From Ligula intestinalis (taxonomy: Eukaryota; Platyhelminthes; Cestoda; Diphyllobothriidea; Diphyllobothriidae), in assembly GCA_036362985.1 (NCBI GenBank), contig JAYGXS010000005.1, positions 33,840,027 through 33,904,026 of the forward strand: a DNA stretch of 64,000 nt, in the 5' to 3' direction. Position 1 is the stretch's first letter; each line of letters begins with the position of its first letter. Below are positions 21,664-32,345 of this stretch, in pieces. A program made the translations under genes and the position numbers. Under the pieces are notes generated by a model, which saw nothing but the letters and a program-made list of their open reading frames with translations, was not told where the DNA came from and did no database searches.

Positions 21664-23080
21664 ACATCTTCGAAGCATGCAGGCATCCTGGCATTCGCAA
21701 AGTGTTGCACTACAGGAAGGTAACTTCTAGCGTTAGCCAAACTGGCCCCAGGTTTTATCCAGCGCATCTGCCAGTGGCTCCCTTTCAGTCGACTATGGAA
21801 GCAGCTGGGCAGATTGGACCACGTGACATGAAAACTTTGCGTACTCCTGCAGCGCACTTGCCTGTCCCGCAAGCCACGTGACCAGTGTTTGCCAGCGCGC
21901 AGATGCGGGATGTATACATGCCAACTTACAAATTTGGCCATCGAGACAACCTTGATAGGCTGCGACGCATGATTATTGCCTGAGCATTTATGTCTATCGT
22001 GCATGTGACTCATAGGGTTTACATATCGTGCAAGTATGTCTTTCGTTGCGTTTTGGGTTCCGCAGTATATTTATTACTGCCCGATGGGTAATTGTGAGTG
22101 AAGGTAGCGCAGCGGCCTAGCTTATTAGGGGAGCATCTGGTCACTGCGGCATTGTAACTAGGAGGGCGCGACATTCTAACTACGAGGGTGCGGCAGTCAT
22201 CACAGCATCTACAGCGCGGTCTTTAGGCGAGTTAACCACAGGATAATGATGGATCAGTCAGGATTACGATGGTGCGTGCTTCGTGCTAGCAGCCATAGGA
22301 GGTGACCGCTGCACATGGCGTGGGATCGCTACAAAGGGGAGCGAGTTCGGGAAACAAACAATTTACGTTCAGCTTGCAAACATACAGGAAGGGGAGGGGG
22401 GCGTTTCTCTTATCGAAAAAACGTCGTAGTTATTTCGTGCCATGAGCGTTTTGGAATATTCCAGCCTATAGTATGTCCATTTTGGAGGGTGCTCAAGAAC
22501 CTTTCGGCCTAAGGCGGGTTCTTAATAGAGAATTCTCTTGCGGCAGCATTCGATCGGCCGCACACCCGAGGAAAGCACGATGCTGCCGTCCACATATGTT
22601 GGCTGTCGGAGTTAGCGCGTGGATTCTGTAGCCGGCTTGGCCTGCTGCACCATGCATGGCTTTGTCTTCGGCCCGCCTTAGGCCATGACTCCAAACAGAT
22701 GTTGGTATCTGCAATAAACTCCCTCTTCCTTTGACTAGATCGGTGAAACACCTGCATTCATTCACCGGTCGGCCGTCTGAACTTGTTAACCGACGGCTTA
22801 ATGCAATATTCGACATAACGTAAAGGCCTAAGCCTGCGTTATGCCACTGCATAATGTAATTCTGAGATAATGCATTATTGCTGGAAAGAGAAAAGCAAAT
22901 AAGGTTTAAAAATTATATGATGCACATCTTCGTAAGGTTATGCCATACAATTAAGTAATAAAGCTGTTATTTGCTATACCCCACCAAAAATATCGACCGC
23001 AAACAAACGTATGGATATACAGACACCAGAGACAAGCCGACAATTATCTCTGTCAAGCCGTATGCAAAATATGTCATAAT
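21664..23080. other. Unassigned sequence, partly GC-rich
   Basis: The part at 22500-22860 is GC-rich with overlapping anonymous ORFs and a CAATAAA at about 22712 that could be a polyadenylation signal. I could not show a matching LTR partner or any known domain. Confidence 0.4.
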
Positions 23081-24120
23081 TTTTCTGTCTGTAGAGCAGA
23101 ATGAATGAATAGAAAAACTTGAAACGGAACGGGCAGAAGATTGGTTAGTTTTCTCAAAATCATTGTTGGTATTCTGCCAGTCTGCTCTAGACTCATCATC
23201 TTAGAACTAAGCGTAGAAGTAAATTAGGATACCAAAAACGGCTTTGTGTGGATTCCAACACAGTTTCACAAAAATTGCTATTTGTTTCTTCCGTTTATAC
23301 ATTGTATGAGTGAGTGCTTTCATTTTCAGCAGAAGATATATCCCTTAGTTTTAGGAAAGTGAAAATGTCACATTTTGATCATGACTTACTCATCAATGAA
23401 GTTAAAATACACATATATTTGACGATGAAAAATCAAATAAGAGAGCCTTCATAAAAAGATACTTTAATAACGATAACATTTAAATTAATCTCAGACACAT
23501 TTACTTGGGATGTTTGTTGTGGACGTTGATTTGTCTCGGCAATGATTTGACACGTTTGGGTGATTGTAAAACCCTGAAAAAAACAGACAGCTGCATGAGA
23601 AAGAATGTTTAACAAATTTTTGCCCTGGTGAATGATTTTAGGGAAATATCTTCTGTTGAATGTTTTGTTAAGCACGTATGATATAATCCTTATTTATGTT
23701 CAGTCGACTAAAGCTACTGAAAAGCATAGCGTTAATTACCATTGCAAGAACCTTCTGAACCACCTCGTAATCGAGCTCCCAAAAGGATTACAAAGAAATG
23801 TGGGGAAAGGAAATTTCTCTTAGTCTACAAAAATGATACGTTTACAATTGCACCCGAGAATTCCATTTAAATTTATTAGTCACTGATCGGCATGTCCGCA
23901 GGGGAGCTTACGAAATATCTTACGCTTGTGACATCCTTCTTGGCAAACTCACGCGAAAATCTGGTTGCCTTGATCCAACGTAACTCATACAATGTATAAA
24001 CGGAAGAAACAACGAGCAATTCTCGTGAAACTGTGTTGGAATACATACTCGAACTTTGGCCTGTTCGAAAAACAGCCATACTTTACATTGCACATAATAT
24101 GGAAGCAAATATATTCAAAA
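23080..24120 (+). repeat. Dispersed repeat family C, copy 1, with inverted arms
   Basis: The 23680-24110 portion aligns with 50215-50620: shared landmarks are AAAGAAAT(G/A)..GGAAA, GCACC(C/T)GA(G/C)AATTCCATTTA, ATCGGCATGT-like and (C/G)GAAAATCT(G/T)GTTGCC. The 23085-23170 portion resembles 49715-49790 (GGACGGACAGAAGATTA type). Within copy 1, 23251-23311 is the reverse complement of 23983-24042 (for example GTTTATACATTGTATGAG), forming a hairpin-capable pair with about 670 bases between. Non-coding; identity unknown. Confidence 0.65.
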
Positions 24121-24688
24121 TTTTTACAAAAGGATTATTTTTAAATGTAATTCTACCTGTGCTGCTTTATTCAGCAGGTGTCTGTGCATTCAAAACTTTA
24201 GTCTACCTACTGCACCCGATGTCCACTATTTCTGATTTTTCTGTTTTGCTTAAAAAGCTAGCACTTCTAAACAACGGAATATTGCTTGACCAATCGTAAT
24301 ATGCCCTCGGTTGAAAAACAATATTTATTTATTGCTGTAAGACGTTAGGGCGGCAGCTTGGGCTGCGGTTGCGTAACAAGGAGTTTATCGTAAATGTCAG
24401 TGGAATTTGTGAGTTAGCTCGCCTAGTCTATGTCGAAAAAGGCCCGCATCGTCAAAAGCCAAACATGGCTAACAGCAAGACAGATCCAATGGCTAATCTT
24501 ACGGAGACAGATCGACGAAGTAAGGCTGGGAGGATGCATTGGATCCCTACTAGCAGATGTCAGATACCAGGAGAACCCGCTCTGTTTAGCTAACAAGACT
24601 CGAGACCGTCCATAAAGTCAAATCATCTCTGCTGTGATGTGCGGTCACCTAGCCGCCATGGTACGAATACGTATCTCAAGCACTCCGC
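24121..24688. other. Unassigned sequence
   Basis: Nothing recognised. A short lysine/arginine-rich ORF near 24430-24615 precedes the PLE fragment, but I cannot place it in any PLE domain. Confidence 0.4.
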
Positions 24689-24689
24689 A

Positions 24690-24860
24690 TATCGCCTTTC
24701 AGACTTCTTCTATGGATTAACTTGCTACTGTCGGGTAGAGTATATCAGAAGAACGACAAGGCGCCTTTTTACTTGGCCGCGAAAGCACCTTACTGCCTGG
24801 CATCGAAAAATCTATCGTTCTAGTAGAATTGTGCCGAATTTAGTTGGCAGCGGCCAGTAA
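24690..24860 (+). pseudogene. Penelope-like element (A type) GIY-YIG fragment
   Basis: The translation SDFFYGLTCYCRVEYIRRTT followed by RRLFTWPRKHLTAW matches the PLE-A GIY-YIG core, compare FTCSCGAGYIGQTTRRLEKR and RIPAWL in the 61844-62335 copy. The glycine before YI has changed to E, so the motif is defective. Only this domain is visible and the frame stops at 24860. The GIY-YIG domain normally nicks DNA to prime insertion. Confidence 0.6.
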
Positions 24861-26277
24861 GTAGACGTCAAACAAGCATTTCTTATAATCAATAATAAGA
24901 CGACACCAGGTCCTTCGTGATCTTGCGCTAGCAGATAATTACGACGACATACAACTAACCGACTGTGGCGGTTCTGCAATCTGCTCTTAGATGACACCTT
25001 TTTTCCATTGCCAAGCTGTCCGCCCGCATGTGACTTTCCACCCACGTGACTTATTGTGCTTTCGCCTCGACACATGGCCGTCTGGCGTGCACGCATCTAC
25101 CCCGGACGCCCTTGTTCGATCCGCTGTAAACGCTGTCCCCCAATCAGTGTGACCCATTTCCTGATTGGTTGCAGGACAGGTCAGAGGTCGCAACCAGCCA
25201 TGCGCAGAACACAGAAACACAGACACAGCAACTGCTCTGTCTATTGTGAGCCGCTTGTTTCTACAGGGCCTTTTGTTAGCTCCCTTTCCTACAGTAAATT
25301 GCCTTACCTAATTGGTCTTACTGACTCTTGACTTGGGAAAACTTCTGTAGTCGACTATTACACTTTTCGACACAACCGCCCATCTTTGTTCGCGGTTGCC
25401 GTTGGATAAAGCAGGTTAAGTGTCCCTTTTCCTCTTCCCGGCGCCTCTAACGAAACTTACATGTTTCAATCATCCTACCCTTCCCCATGACTACGTTTCA
25501 TTGCCTGTTTTGGATTTCGTTGCTTTCCGGCAACATGTTTTATTGTACAGACCTAAAAAAGAATAATCGAAACTTACGTTCAACAAACTGGACTTCTTTA
25601 ATCTTGATAGGTATGCGTTTCCAGTCCCAGCATTCAGACCTATAATTGTTGGCCATATGCCGTTTGGACGAGGAAGGCGTGCGTCGGATAATCTTCGGTT
25701 ATTTACCTGACACAGAAATCGTAGGTATTGCAGAAGTCAAGAAATGTTAGCATTTATTAACATGAGTATTTGCTCATAGGTGTTGAACAGCCTAAGGCAA
25801 TTTTACAAAGGCTCGCATACAACTGGTGCATATTTCAATATTCTAAGACGTTTTAGACTGGGTTAATCTGTAATCTGGACAACGAACTTAATCTGCATAA
25901 CCTAGACGCGGTTGTCAATCATCCCGCCTTCTAGTGAATAAAATTCGATTTTGCTATGAATTTATTTGGCCAAATATCGAGGGTTACATTCACCAATCTA
26001 GTTGAATAAAGTAGTAGAAATACCGGCAGAAAATAACTGGAGGTTAGTTTTAAAAATGGAACGTTCCTTAAAATGCACTGGTTATTCAACTTTATGTGTT
26101 TTAATAAGCATAAAATTAGTTGAGATCCTTAAATACTACGCAAACAAAATATTTTCGTCTAAATTGGATTTTCTCACATAAGCTGCTACTTTTCCAGTAA
26201 AAATGTACTCAATACCTCATCTGACGTGGATGAATAATTCAAGTGACATAAGGTAAGATAAAACACAATACTTTGAA
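24861..26277. other. Unassigned sequence
   Basis: GC-richer to about 25330, with a CCAAT-like ATTGG and anonymous ORFs, then AT-rich. No domain or repeat recognised. Confidence 0.45.
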
Positions 26278-26412
26278 GTGGATCCGACAAAACAAAGATA
26301 GCTCAAAATGACAATTTTTTGGCTTATAAGCCGTCATCAGGCAGTCATTGCCAATCCCAGGCACGAAATTTTGCTTATTGACTTTAAAACGCTACCATTG
26401 CACCTTGGGTTT
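26278..26412 (-). mobile_element. tRNA-derived SINE, with degraded tRNA head
   Basis: On the minus strand a degraded tRNA head (GTGCAATGGTAGCG as A box, TTTTAAAGTC near the anticodon position, as in a tRNA-Lys-like head) precedes the body with CUGAUGA and the 3' end TTTGTCGGATCCAC. Another SINE in the same orientation follows at 26572. Confidence 0.6.
26301..26346 (-). ncRNA. Decayed hammerhead-like motif in SINE (copy g1)
   Basis: Core CUGAUGA and stem II GGCU-UAUA-AGCC are intact, but AAAA replaces the invariant GAAA. Helix III and the 3' strand of stem I are lost. Predicted inactive. Confidence 0.45.
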
Positions 26413-26571
26413 CCAGCCTTTTCGGTTGTGATCGGGAATAAGACGAGTACCAGGAAATCACTGGTCTGGTAATGGAACAATGCACGTTCCGGCTTTTCCC
26501 TACATCTCACTTTGGAGCCGTCGCAGACCGTTGCACAGCACCTTGTAGAAGTATGTGTTAATGAATGCGAA

Positions 26572-26635
26572 AAAGCAAAAGGAGACTAGAATGTCCATTT
26601 CTGGCATATTAGCCGTCATCAGCCAGTCCTCCCTC
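26572..26635 (-). mobile_element. SINE body fragment
   Basis: The central hammerhead-bearing body of the SINE without a recognisable tRNA head; the end at about 26572 is truncated before the usual TTTGTCGG. It lies 160 bases from another SINE copy in the same orientation. Confidence 0.65.
26583..26628 (-). ncRNA. Hammerhead-like ribozyme motif in SINE (copy g2, best preserved)
   Basis: Minus strand: stem I GACUGG, core CUGAUGA, stem II GGCU-AAUA-UGCC (three pairs plus a U-U), GAA, helix III AUGGACAU (three of four pairs), U at the cleavage position, stem I CUAGUC (six pairs with one G-U). Every invariant hammerhead base is present. Predicted cleavage is just before CUAGUC. Confidence 0.7.
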
Positions 26636-26789
26636 TGCAAATTACTATGTGGCTGCCTTGCACTGCTTGCCCCACGCACCCCACGAGGGAAGAATAACAT
26701 AAGCAGCGCTTGTCTTTCCTTGATGTATTCCTCACGCTTTATTCTAACGGCTAAATCGAAACGAATTACACAGAACGTCACAAAACTTC

Positions 26790-27770
26790 CTAGCCCTCAC
26801 AGAAACCATCCGGTGGCTCACAAACCAATTTGTTTGAAAACTCTCGTCAAACGTGTTCAGTCGTGATGTTGTAGGTCGGAGGGAAAAGTATGCGTGGCTC
26901 GGTTTCGCTTCGAACAATTTAGGCCGTAGGAGTATCCAAAAAAACGTTTATAAGCCGATACCTATGGGTGCTTGTCCGAAGGACCCAAAAAATATCCACA
27001 AAAGATTCGGCACGTTCTGCAACACATTAAGGAGGTCTCAGAAGCAACTGAGCGCATTGTTTTTGGACTAGGCATTCGAATTTTACACAAGCATAGAACT
27101 GTCATGCATGCCAGGGGATGAAATTCAAAAACGGACTAAATCCAAAGAAGCCATCTGCAGTAGTCTGCTTTATCCCATGCCTAAACGGCCCCTGTAACTA
27201 CACAGGTCAGACGGAAAGATGCTCATCCTTGATCATTGATTGTCTTGCAACCCCTATAACTGTAACAGACAATAACTCGGGGTTACATTTCCCTAGGACT
27301 GTACACCGTCAAAAAGCTGCTATGCGTACCAGGGTGATGAAAGTCAAAAACAAACTGTATCCCATGGAGCATTGTGCCACGTCCCATGCCCAAGCTGTCC
27401 TTGTAACTACACAGAACATACTTAACGCGTGGCCGGATCGCTGACTGAGCGAAGTGGCTTCGAACTATTGCAAGTAGCTGCCCATATCTACGAAACAGGC
27501 AATTCGTTCAATACTGCAGGTGCCCAGATTACTACTCACACTGGAACCAAGAAGAGCAGCGAAGATTTCAAAGTCTGGTCCCGGAATGGGAATTCAGTCA
27601 AGCAATGTATCGATCTTACGCAATTATATAAAGCCCTTCAGGGTCACCCTCAGACTTGCGCCAGCGATTAGCTTCTTACCCTTAGAAGTGTTGCCTTCTC
27701 TGTTGCTGACGCTATCTTTAGTTTTGGATCTTTGTATGAGCCTCCGAGCTCAGGCTAATAAATAAATCAT
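26790..27770 (+). pseudogene. Penelope-like element (C type), degenerate
   Basis: Recognisable PLE blocks in shifting frames: HPVAHKPICLKTLVKRVQS (about 26808-26864), VLQHIKEVSEATERI and GLGIRILHKHRTVMHARG (about 27017-27115), then CFIPCLNGPCNYTGQTER (the GIY-YIG core, from 27118), and YETGNSFNTAGAQITTHTG with SRNGNSVKQCIDL (about 27490-27620). Between about 27240 and 27420 the block around the YTGQTE core is partly duplicated (RVMKVKNKLYPMEHC resembles MKFKNGLNPKK upstream). Upstream reverse transcriptase motifs are absent. The copy at 63180-63870 is homologous. Confidence 0.75.
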
Positions 27771-29290
27771 GCCGGTGCCCGAGCAGCCTCCTTCCTTACT
27801 CATACAAGCACCTCGAACTTGAACTATTATTTTTTTCATTCATGATGCCCGCATTCTATATGTCACCTTATAAAATGTGGCACACTCACCTCCTCTAACA
27901 GAACCAGCATAGTTTCATAACGAATTAACAGCAGGCATCCTCTAGTATGTTTTTGTTCCAGGAAGAAAGAGCGCGAGAAAATAAATGTTATGCTGGCCCG
28001 ATATACGTAAAAGAAGTTGGCGATTGATTATGGCTAATCTCACTAGCTGGATCTCAGTTTTGTTGCTAATGGTGTAGACTAAGGTTGAAACACGCCGACG
28101 GAAATTTTACTAAAGACAGATCGGTTTGGATAGGTCGCCTGTCATCGCGATGACAGGAGGCAGTAGCAACGGCGATTCGATGAGCTGGTTGAAAAATGCT
28201 GTCCTAATAGGGCACCGACGGGGCCTAAATAGGGGACGTAAGCAGAGGAAGAGAGCGTGCAGAATAAGCCTCCTAAAGCTTATTTAATCGATAAAATAAT
28301 AGAATGGTGCAAAATATTAGGGGTCACCTAGGCATCGGCGCTCTGCTGAATGGACAGATGAACGATGTGGTAGGAATGCAACCATTGACATAGATCTGAA
28401 ACTTTACCGATCTTATCAAAAAGTGATTCAACTTGCTGCGAGAATGGGAACTTGGGAGATCTTATGGCGTACACGCATGGGCTGAAGAAGATATCATTTT
28501 ACAGATATAGGATCGGGAGACTTTCATTGCCTTAAATGTTTCTGAACTGAATTTGAAGGCAGAAGTCGGTTTTATAGCTTCCATACTGCCATGACTCAGA
28601 ATAACGCCTGTTATTGAGGTCTGAAAGTGACAGACATTAAATAAAGTAGCTGACTAATACGGTGGTACATTAATTTTAATTTACAGTCCGTCTTATGTCT
28701 GATTAGAATGTGTCCAAGAGATAAGCGTTTACTGGAGAATAACTATGGAGGGTGTTAACTGTCACGCTTTAAGACCTAATAAGATAAACTCGAAGGCGTT
28801 GATTCAAATAAATACAGAATTGAAACGAGAGAACACTTTGAACCACGCTGTGAAGCTCTGTTTTCAGCATGCAAACAGGGCAGACTGTCAAATGGAATGC
28901 ACGCAAGGCTGGATTAGCACTACACTGTAAGAGAAGATGATCTCGTGATCATGCTCGTGGATAATTTGCATTAACTACCACCAAAGCAGGAGCATAGATC
29001 ATTAGTTAATTAATAAAAGATCGGGATAACAATTTAATATTTGGCTCAACACGGAAATGAAGCCCCAAGAACATGGGAATATGGCTTATACTTGTGGGCA
29101 GCAGGCCGGGGGGGGGGGCACAGGAGAGAAAATAAAATAAGTAGAGTATGGCAAGTCCTGCATGCAACTTTCATGACGAAAGTTAACTAAGTAGTTTCAC
29201 ATATATTTTGACAGGATATTTTGATCAACTGAGTGGATTTAATAATTAGGAAGGCTTTAGTTTGGAAAATTGTCCTCTTAATTTAAGTTA
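27771..29290. other. Unassigned sequence
   Basis: No recognisable coding similarity. A short G run occurs at about 29108-29118. Confidence 0.5.
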
Positions 29291-30080
29291 CAGGGCAAAA
29301 TGGGCACTCGTTTTGGCTAAATCATGAGTAAGTTTATATCTAAGAAATTTTCCATACTAGGCTACGTCAGAATCAAAATTTTTACTTATATGCATTGGGC
29401 TATAGAATAAGCTAAGAATAAAAAAGTTGAAAATTACGCCTTACAAAAAACTGGAAACCTTTCTTCGAAGTCGCTCAAATGGAAGTAAAGCCAAATTTAA
29501 ATAATCGCATTTATTTTCAAAAACAGGCAACAATTTCAGTTGTAAAAGTTGCGTTTAGCTAACCTGTGAAGTTGTTCGCACAGAATGCAGTAGCAAAAAG
29601 TTTTCGTCGCATTCTCTTACCGCATGGCTCACCTTGGCGAATAAGCAAACTGTCTGCATATATTCCTGCGAAGTTAATGTGAAGAATGCCCTAGTGAGTG
29701 CAAGTCATGTACTCTCTGTAAACCTCACGCTCAGTTTTCGCGTTATTTATAAACAGAACAGACTGAAGAATTATAAGTATTTCAAAAAATTGCCATACAC
29801 ATGACCACTATTTTCCATTCGCAAGATTATAATAGATTGTGGAATTAACCCACTATGACGGGAGCTAATGTTTTCTAAAGAAAACTGTAAGTTCGGTAAT
29901 CTTCAGTCAAGTTGAATCGTTTTTCCTAAAGTACCTTGAAGAAATTGTCTACTGTCTCCAATTCCCCTGTGACATTATCTTGATAAATGTTCATATACAC
30001 AGAAATTCGTCAGATTAATATCCAATTAATTCACCTTTTAAAGAGACAACCTATGATGAAAAGTTTTTTTATTAAACTTA
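29290..30080 (+). repeat. Dispersed repeat family D, copy 1
   Basis: Collinear with 55230-56040. Shared landmarks are TATCTAAG(A/G)AATTTTC, GTTTAGCTA(A/T)CCTGTGA, CAAGTATTTCAAAAAAT-like, TTCGCAAGATTATA and AATGTTCATATACAC. About 800 bases long, non-coding. It shares a GAACAGAC(A/T)GAAGA-type motif with family C, so the two may be related. Confidence 0.7.
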
Positions 30081-31077
30081 GGAATAACAATATCTGGGTT
30101 ATTTTGCGGACTTTTTGAGGCATTTCTTAATGACTCGCATGGCCACCTTCATAAGAAGTAATAGTAAAAACTCTTTTTTTAGTAAATGTTCTTTATTTAT
30201 GTCTTACTATCACGGAAGCCAGGCTTCGCCTTGGGCTTCCTTACATGTTGTTCACCCTTAGATAGGCAAACCGCATATGAGAACTTCTTAAAATGATTAT
30301 GTCCAGTTAATTTCAGCTTTATTTGGGAAATTCATAGGTAAATACCTCTGAACTCCCTCTTTGTACATAGTTATGATGCAGAAATGGATCAGCGTTGGGA
30401 AGGGGAAGACAGTAAAACAACTCCTGAAGTATTTTCCATAAGTCAAGTTTCGAATGCCGTTTTGCGGGATTTTAAGGAGAAAAACTGTCGAGTGTGGGGC
30501 TGGGGCCGGGAGGGGGGGCGACGGGTATATGTAAATCGGATGTCCTGCTGCTGAAAGTGTTGGAATCATGTCAGGAGGAGGCCATCGCGGTTGATCAATA
30601 CCCTAATCATCACATGAGGGGAAGATCGCAAAGGGCACGAGAACATCGCCGAGTACCGGAGTTGAGCCCATCGTACACCCTTGCTGGTTACCGGGTCTGC
30701 CGACCAGATATCGAAGCACGGGAGCCCAACGATCGTCAACAGTTATTCTAAGCAAACAAAGTACTGAAAAGTAGCCAGCCGTATGGTTTTCAATGGAAAT
30801 TTCTGCCAGAGAAGTTTGGTGGCAAACCTTACTTGCTGCCCAGCGGCAATGTAATTAGTCTAGCATCGTTACAAAGAACACCTTTTTTCATACTTGTCCA
30901 GCTGCATCACAAATGTGTCCACAGGTAGCATTAAAATATGAGCGGGTGAATAAGTATGTATGCGATGGAAAGTGGTAAATGTTGGCACTAAGAGAGCAGA
31001 ATTTAGAAATTAAACAATAGTGAGAAATACGGGATCATGAGAAGGCAGGAAATAAGGATCAATACGCACCGTAAGGA
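30081..31077. other. Unassigned sequence
   Basis: Short anonymous ORFs only; a G-rich run at about 30500-30520. Confidence 0.5.
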
Positions 31078-31094
31078 GATGGAAGGTAGATTCG

Positions 31095-31391
31095 TCAGAC
31101 TAACGCTTCTGGGTAAACGACATTTCTCGTAAGGCCGTTGGGTGCCAATACGTACAAATAGGTTTCCGAGCCAACCAGAGATATCGCAACGTAGAGCTGA
31201 TCGTGGGAAAAGCACGATTCTTCCAGGTGAATTCCAGCCATCCTTAAGGTTTGACCTTGGGACTTGTTGATGGACATGGCAAAACAAACCTTCACGGGAA
31301 ATTGAAGTCGCCGGAAATTAAACGGAGTGTCAGATGGCACGATAGGAATGCAGGGGGGGGGGTAGAGGGGAGAGAGGTGTAAAAGGATCAA
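31095..31391 (-). pseudogene. Helitron/PIF1-family helicase C-terminal fragment
   Basis: The minus-strand frame contains FRRLQFPVKVCFAMSINKSQ then GQTLRMAGIHLEE, CFSHDQLYVAISLVGS and NGLTRNVVYPEAL. KSQGQTL and the YVA(L)SRV block are the last helicase motifs of PIF1/RecD-like enzymes and sit at the extreme C-terminus of Helitron Rep-helicase proteins. The usual arginine of YVALSR is leucine here (AISLV), so the catalytic arginine finger appears mutated. Rep and the N-terminal helicase motifs are absent. The fragment abuts PLE-A sequence at about 31375-31490 on the same strand. Confidence 0.8.
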
Positions 31392-31489
31392 GGCGGGATC
31401 AAGGGGAGATCAAGGGGATCAGATTCTAGTCTTACTTGGGGACAGAGAAATGGGGTGGGGGGAGAGGGGAAGGGGAGCGAGTCAGACAA
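31375..31489 (-). other. 3' untranslated region of PLE-A copy, G-rich on plus strand
   Basis: The plus strand is rich in GGGG and contains a short GATCAAGGGG-type repeat (about 31386-31420). It matches 32158-32230 downstream of a second PLE-A end, so it belongs to the PLE and not to the Helitron. Confidence 0.55.
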
Positions 31490-31939
31490 TTAGTTAATGT
31501 CATCCAGTGGTCCTCGTCTCGGGTTTTGTTGTGAGGTGTGAGGACGCAAGGTGTCAACGTCTTGAGACTGTGTCGGTTGCCTTTGGATGCTTGATGCCGC
31601 TGTCTCATCATTGTTTCGCGACGTAGTAGGAGGCGTGAGGGCGGATGGTGAAAAGGCTTTTGGCCACGGGAGCCTTAGGGCCGCTACAAATGCTTTCTGC
31701 GCACATAAAATTGGGTTTGTGAGGCGAATGGCGACTGCTTCTGCCGTCGCAAGTATCCGCTGACGCAGGAACTTCGAGTGTTTAGCCGGAACTTTATAGA
31801 CGCCTCTAAATGCTTGGTTGACGTGATAAAGAAGGTCGAAAAGAAGTAAGTTTACAACGTTACCTTCAGTCACCAGCCCATCATCGTTTGTCGAGTTGTT
31901 TGTGTTCAGAACATGCCTGACGTCATCACTGTTGTCCAT
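31490..31939 (-). pseudogene. Penelope-like element (A type) C-terminus
   Basis: A 149-residue open frame. VYKVPAKHSKFLRQRILATA and EAVAIRLTNPILCAQKAFVA then ALRLPWP match the PLE-A copies at 57068-57313 and 61844-62335, positions after the GIY-YIG domain. The tail is low-complexity (Thr/Gln/Pro). The first 45 residues have no counterpart in the other copies, and the GIY-YIG core is absent, so the element is truncated. Confidence 0.7.
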
Positions 31940-32149
31940 AATGATAGTTTGTAAGGGTTTGATTGTAAAGGAAGGGATTTATGTGGTAGACCATTCAACC
32001 TAACCTTAGAGCTAGCCACATCGCTGTGGAGGGAGGGGGATGGTGGTCTTTCAACCGACCGCTACAACTTACGCGTAAGTAAAGGGGAGATCCAAATGAT
32101 AGTAGGTCAAGGGGTTTGCGCTCAACCCATGCAGTAGTAACACAGGGGT

Positions 32150-32345
32150 AAGAGGGAGAGGTGTAAAGGGATCATGGGCATCAGATTCTAGTCATAATTG
32201 GGGACCAGCGAAATGGGGGTGAGAGGGGAATGAGTCCGGCAATTAATGTCGCCCCGTGGTCATCGTCTCAAGTTTTGTTTGGAGGTGTGAGGACGCAAGG
32301 TGTCGACCTCTTGAGACGGTGGCGGTGGCGTTTGGATGCTTGGTT
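32150..32345 (-). repeat. Second PLE-A 3' end (partial duplicate)
   Basis: Matches 31375-31600 over its length (for example GGTGTGAGGACGCAAGGTGTC and CATCAGATTCTAGTC), offset by about 775 bases in the same orientation. It contains the low-complexity tail coding and the 3' untranslated region but not the upstream conserved block. Confidence 0.65.

Noticed and set aside
22500..22860. LTR of a retrotransposon ending after a CAATAAA signal
   Set aside because: No second copy, no TG..CA borders with a target duplication and no coding region beside it.
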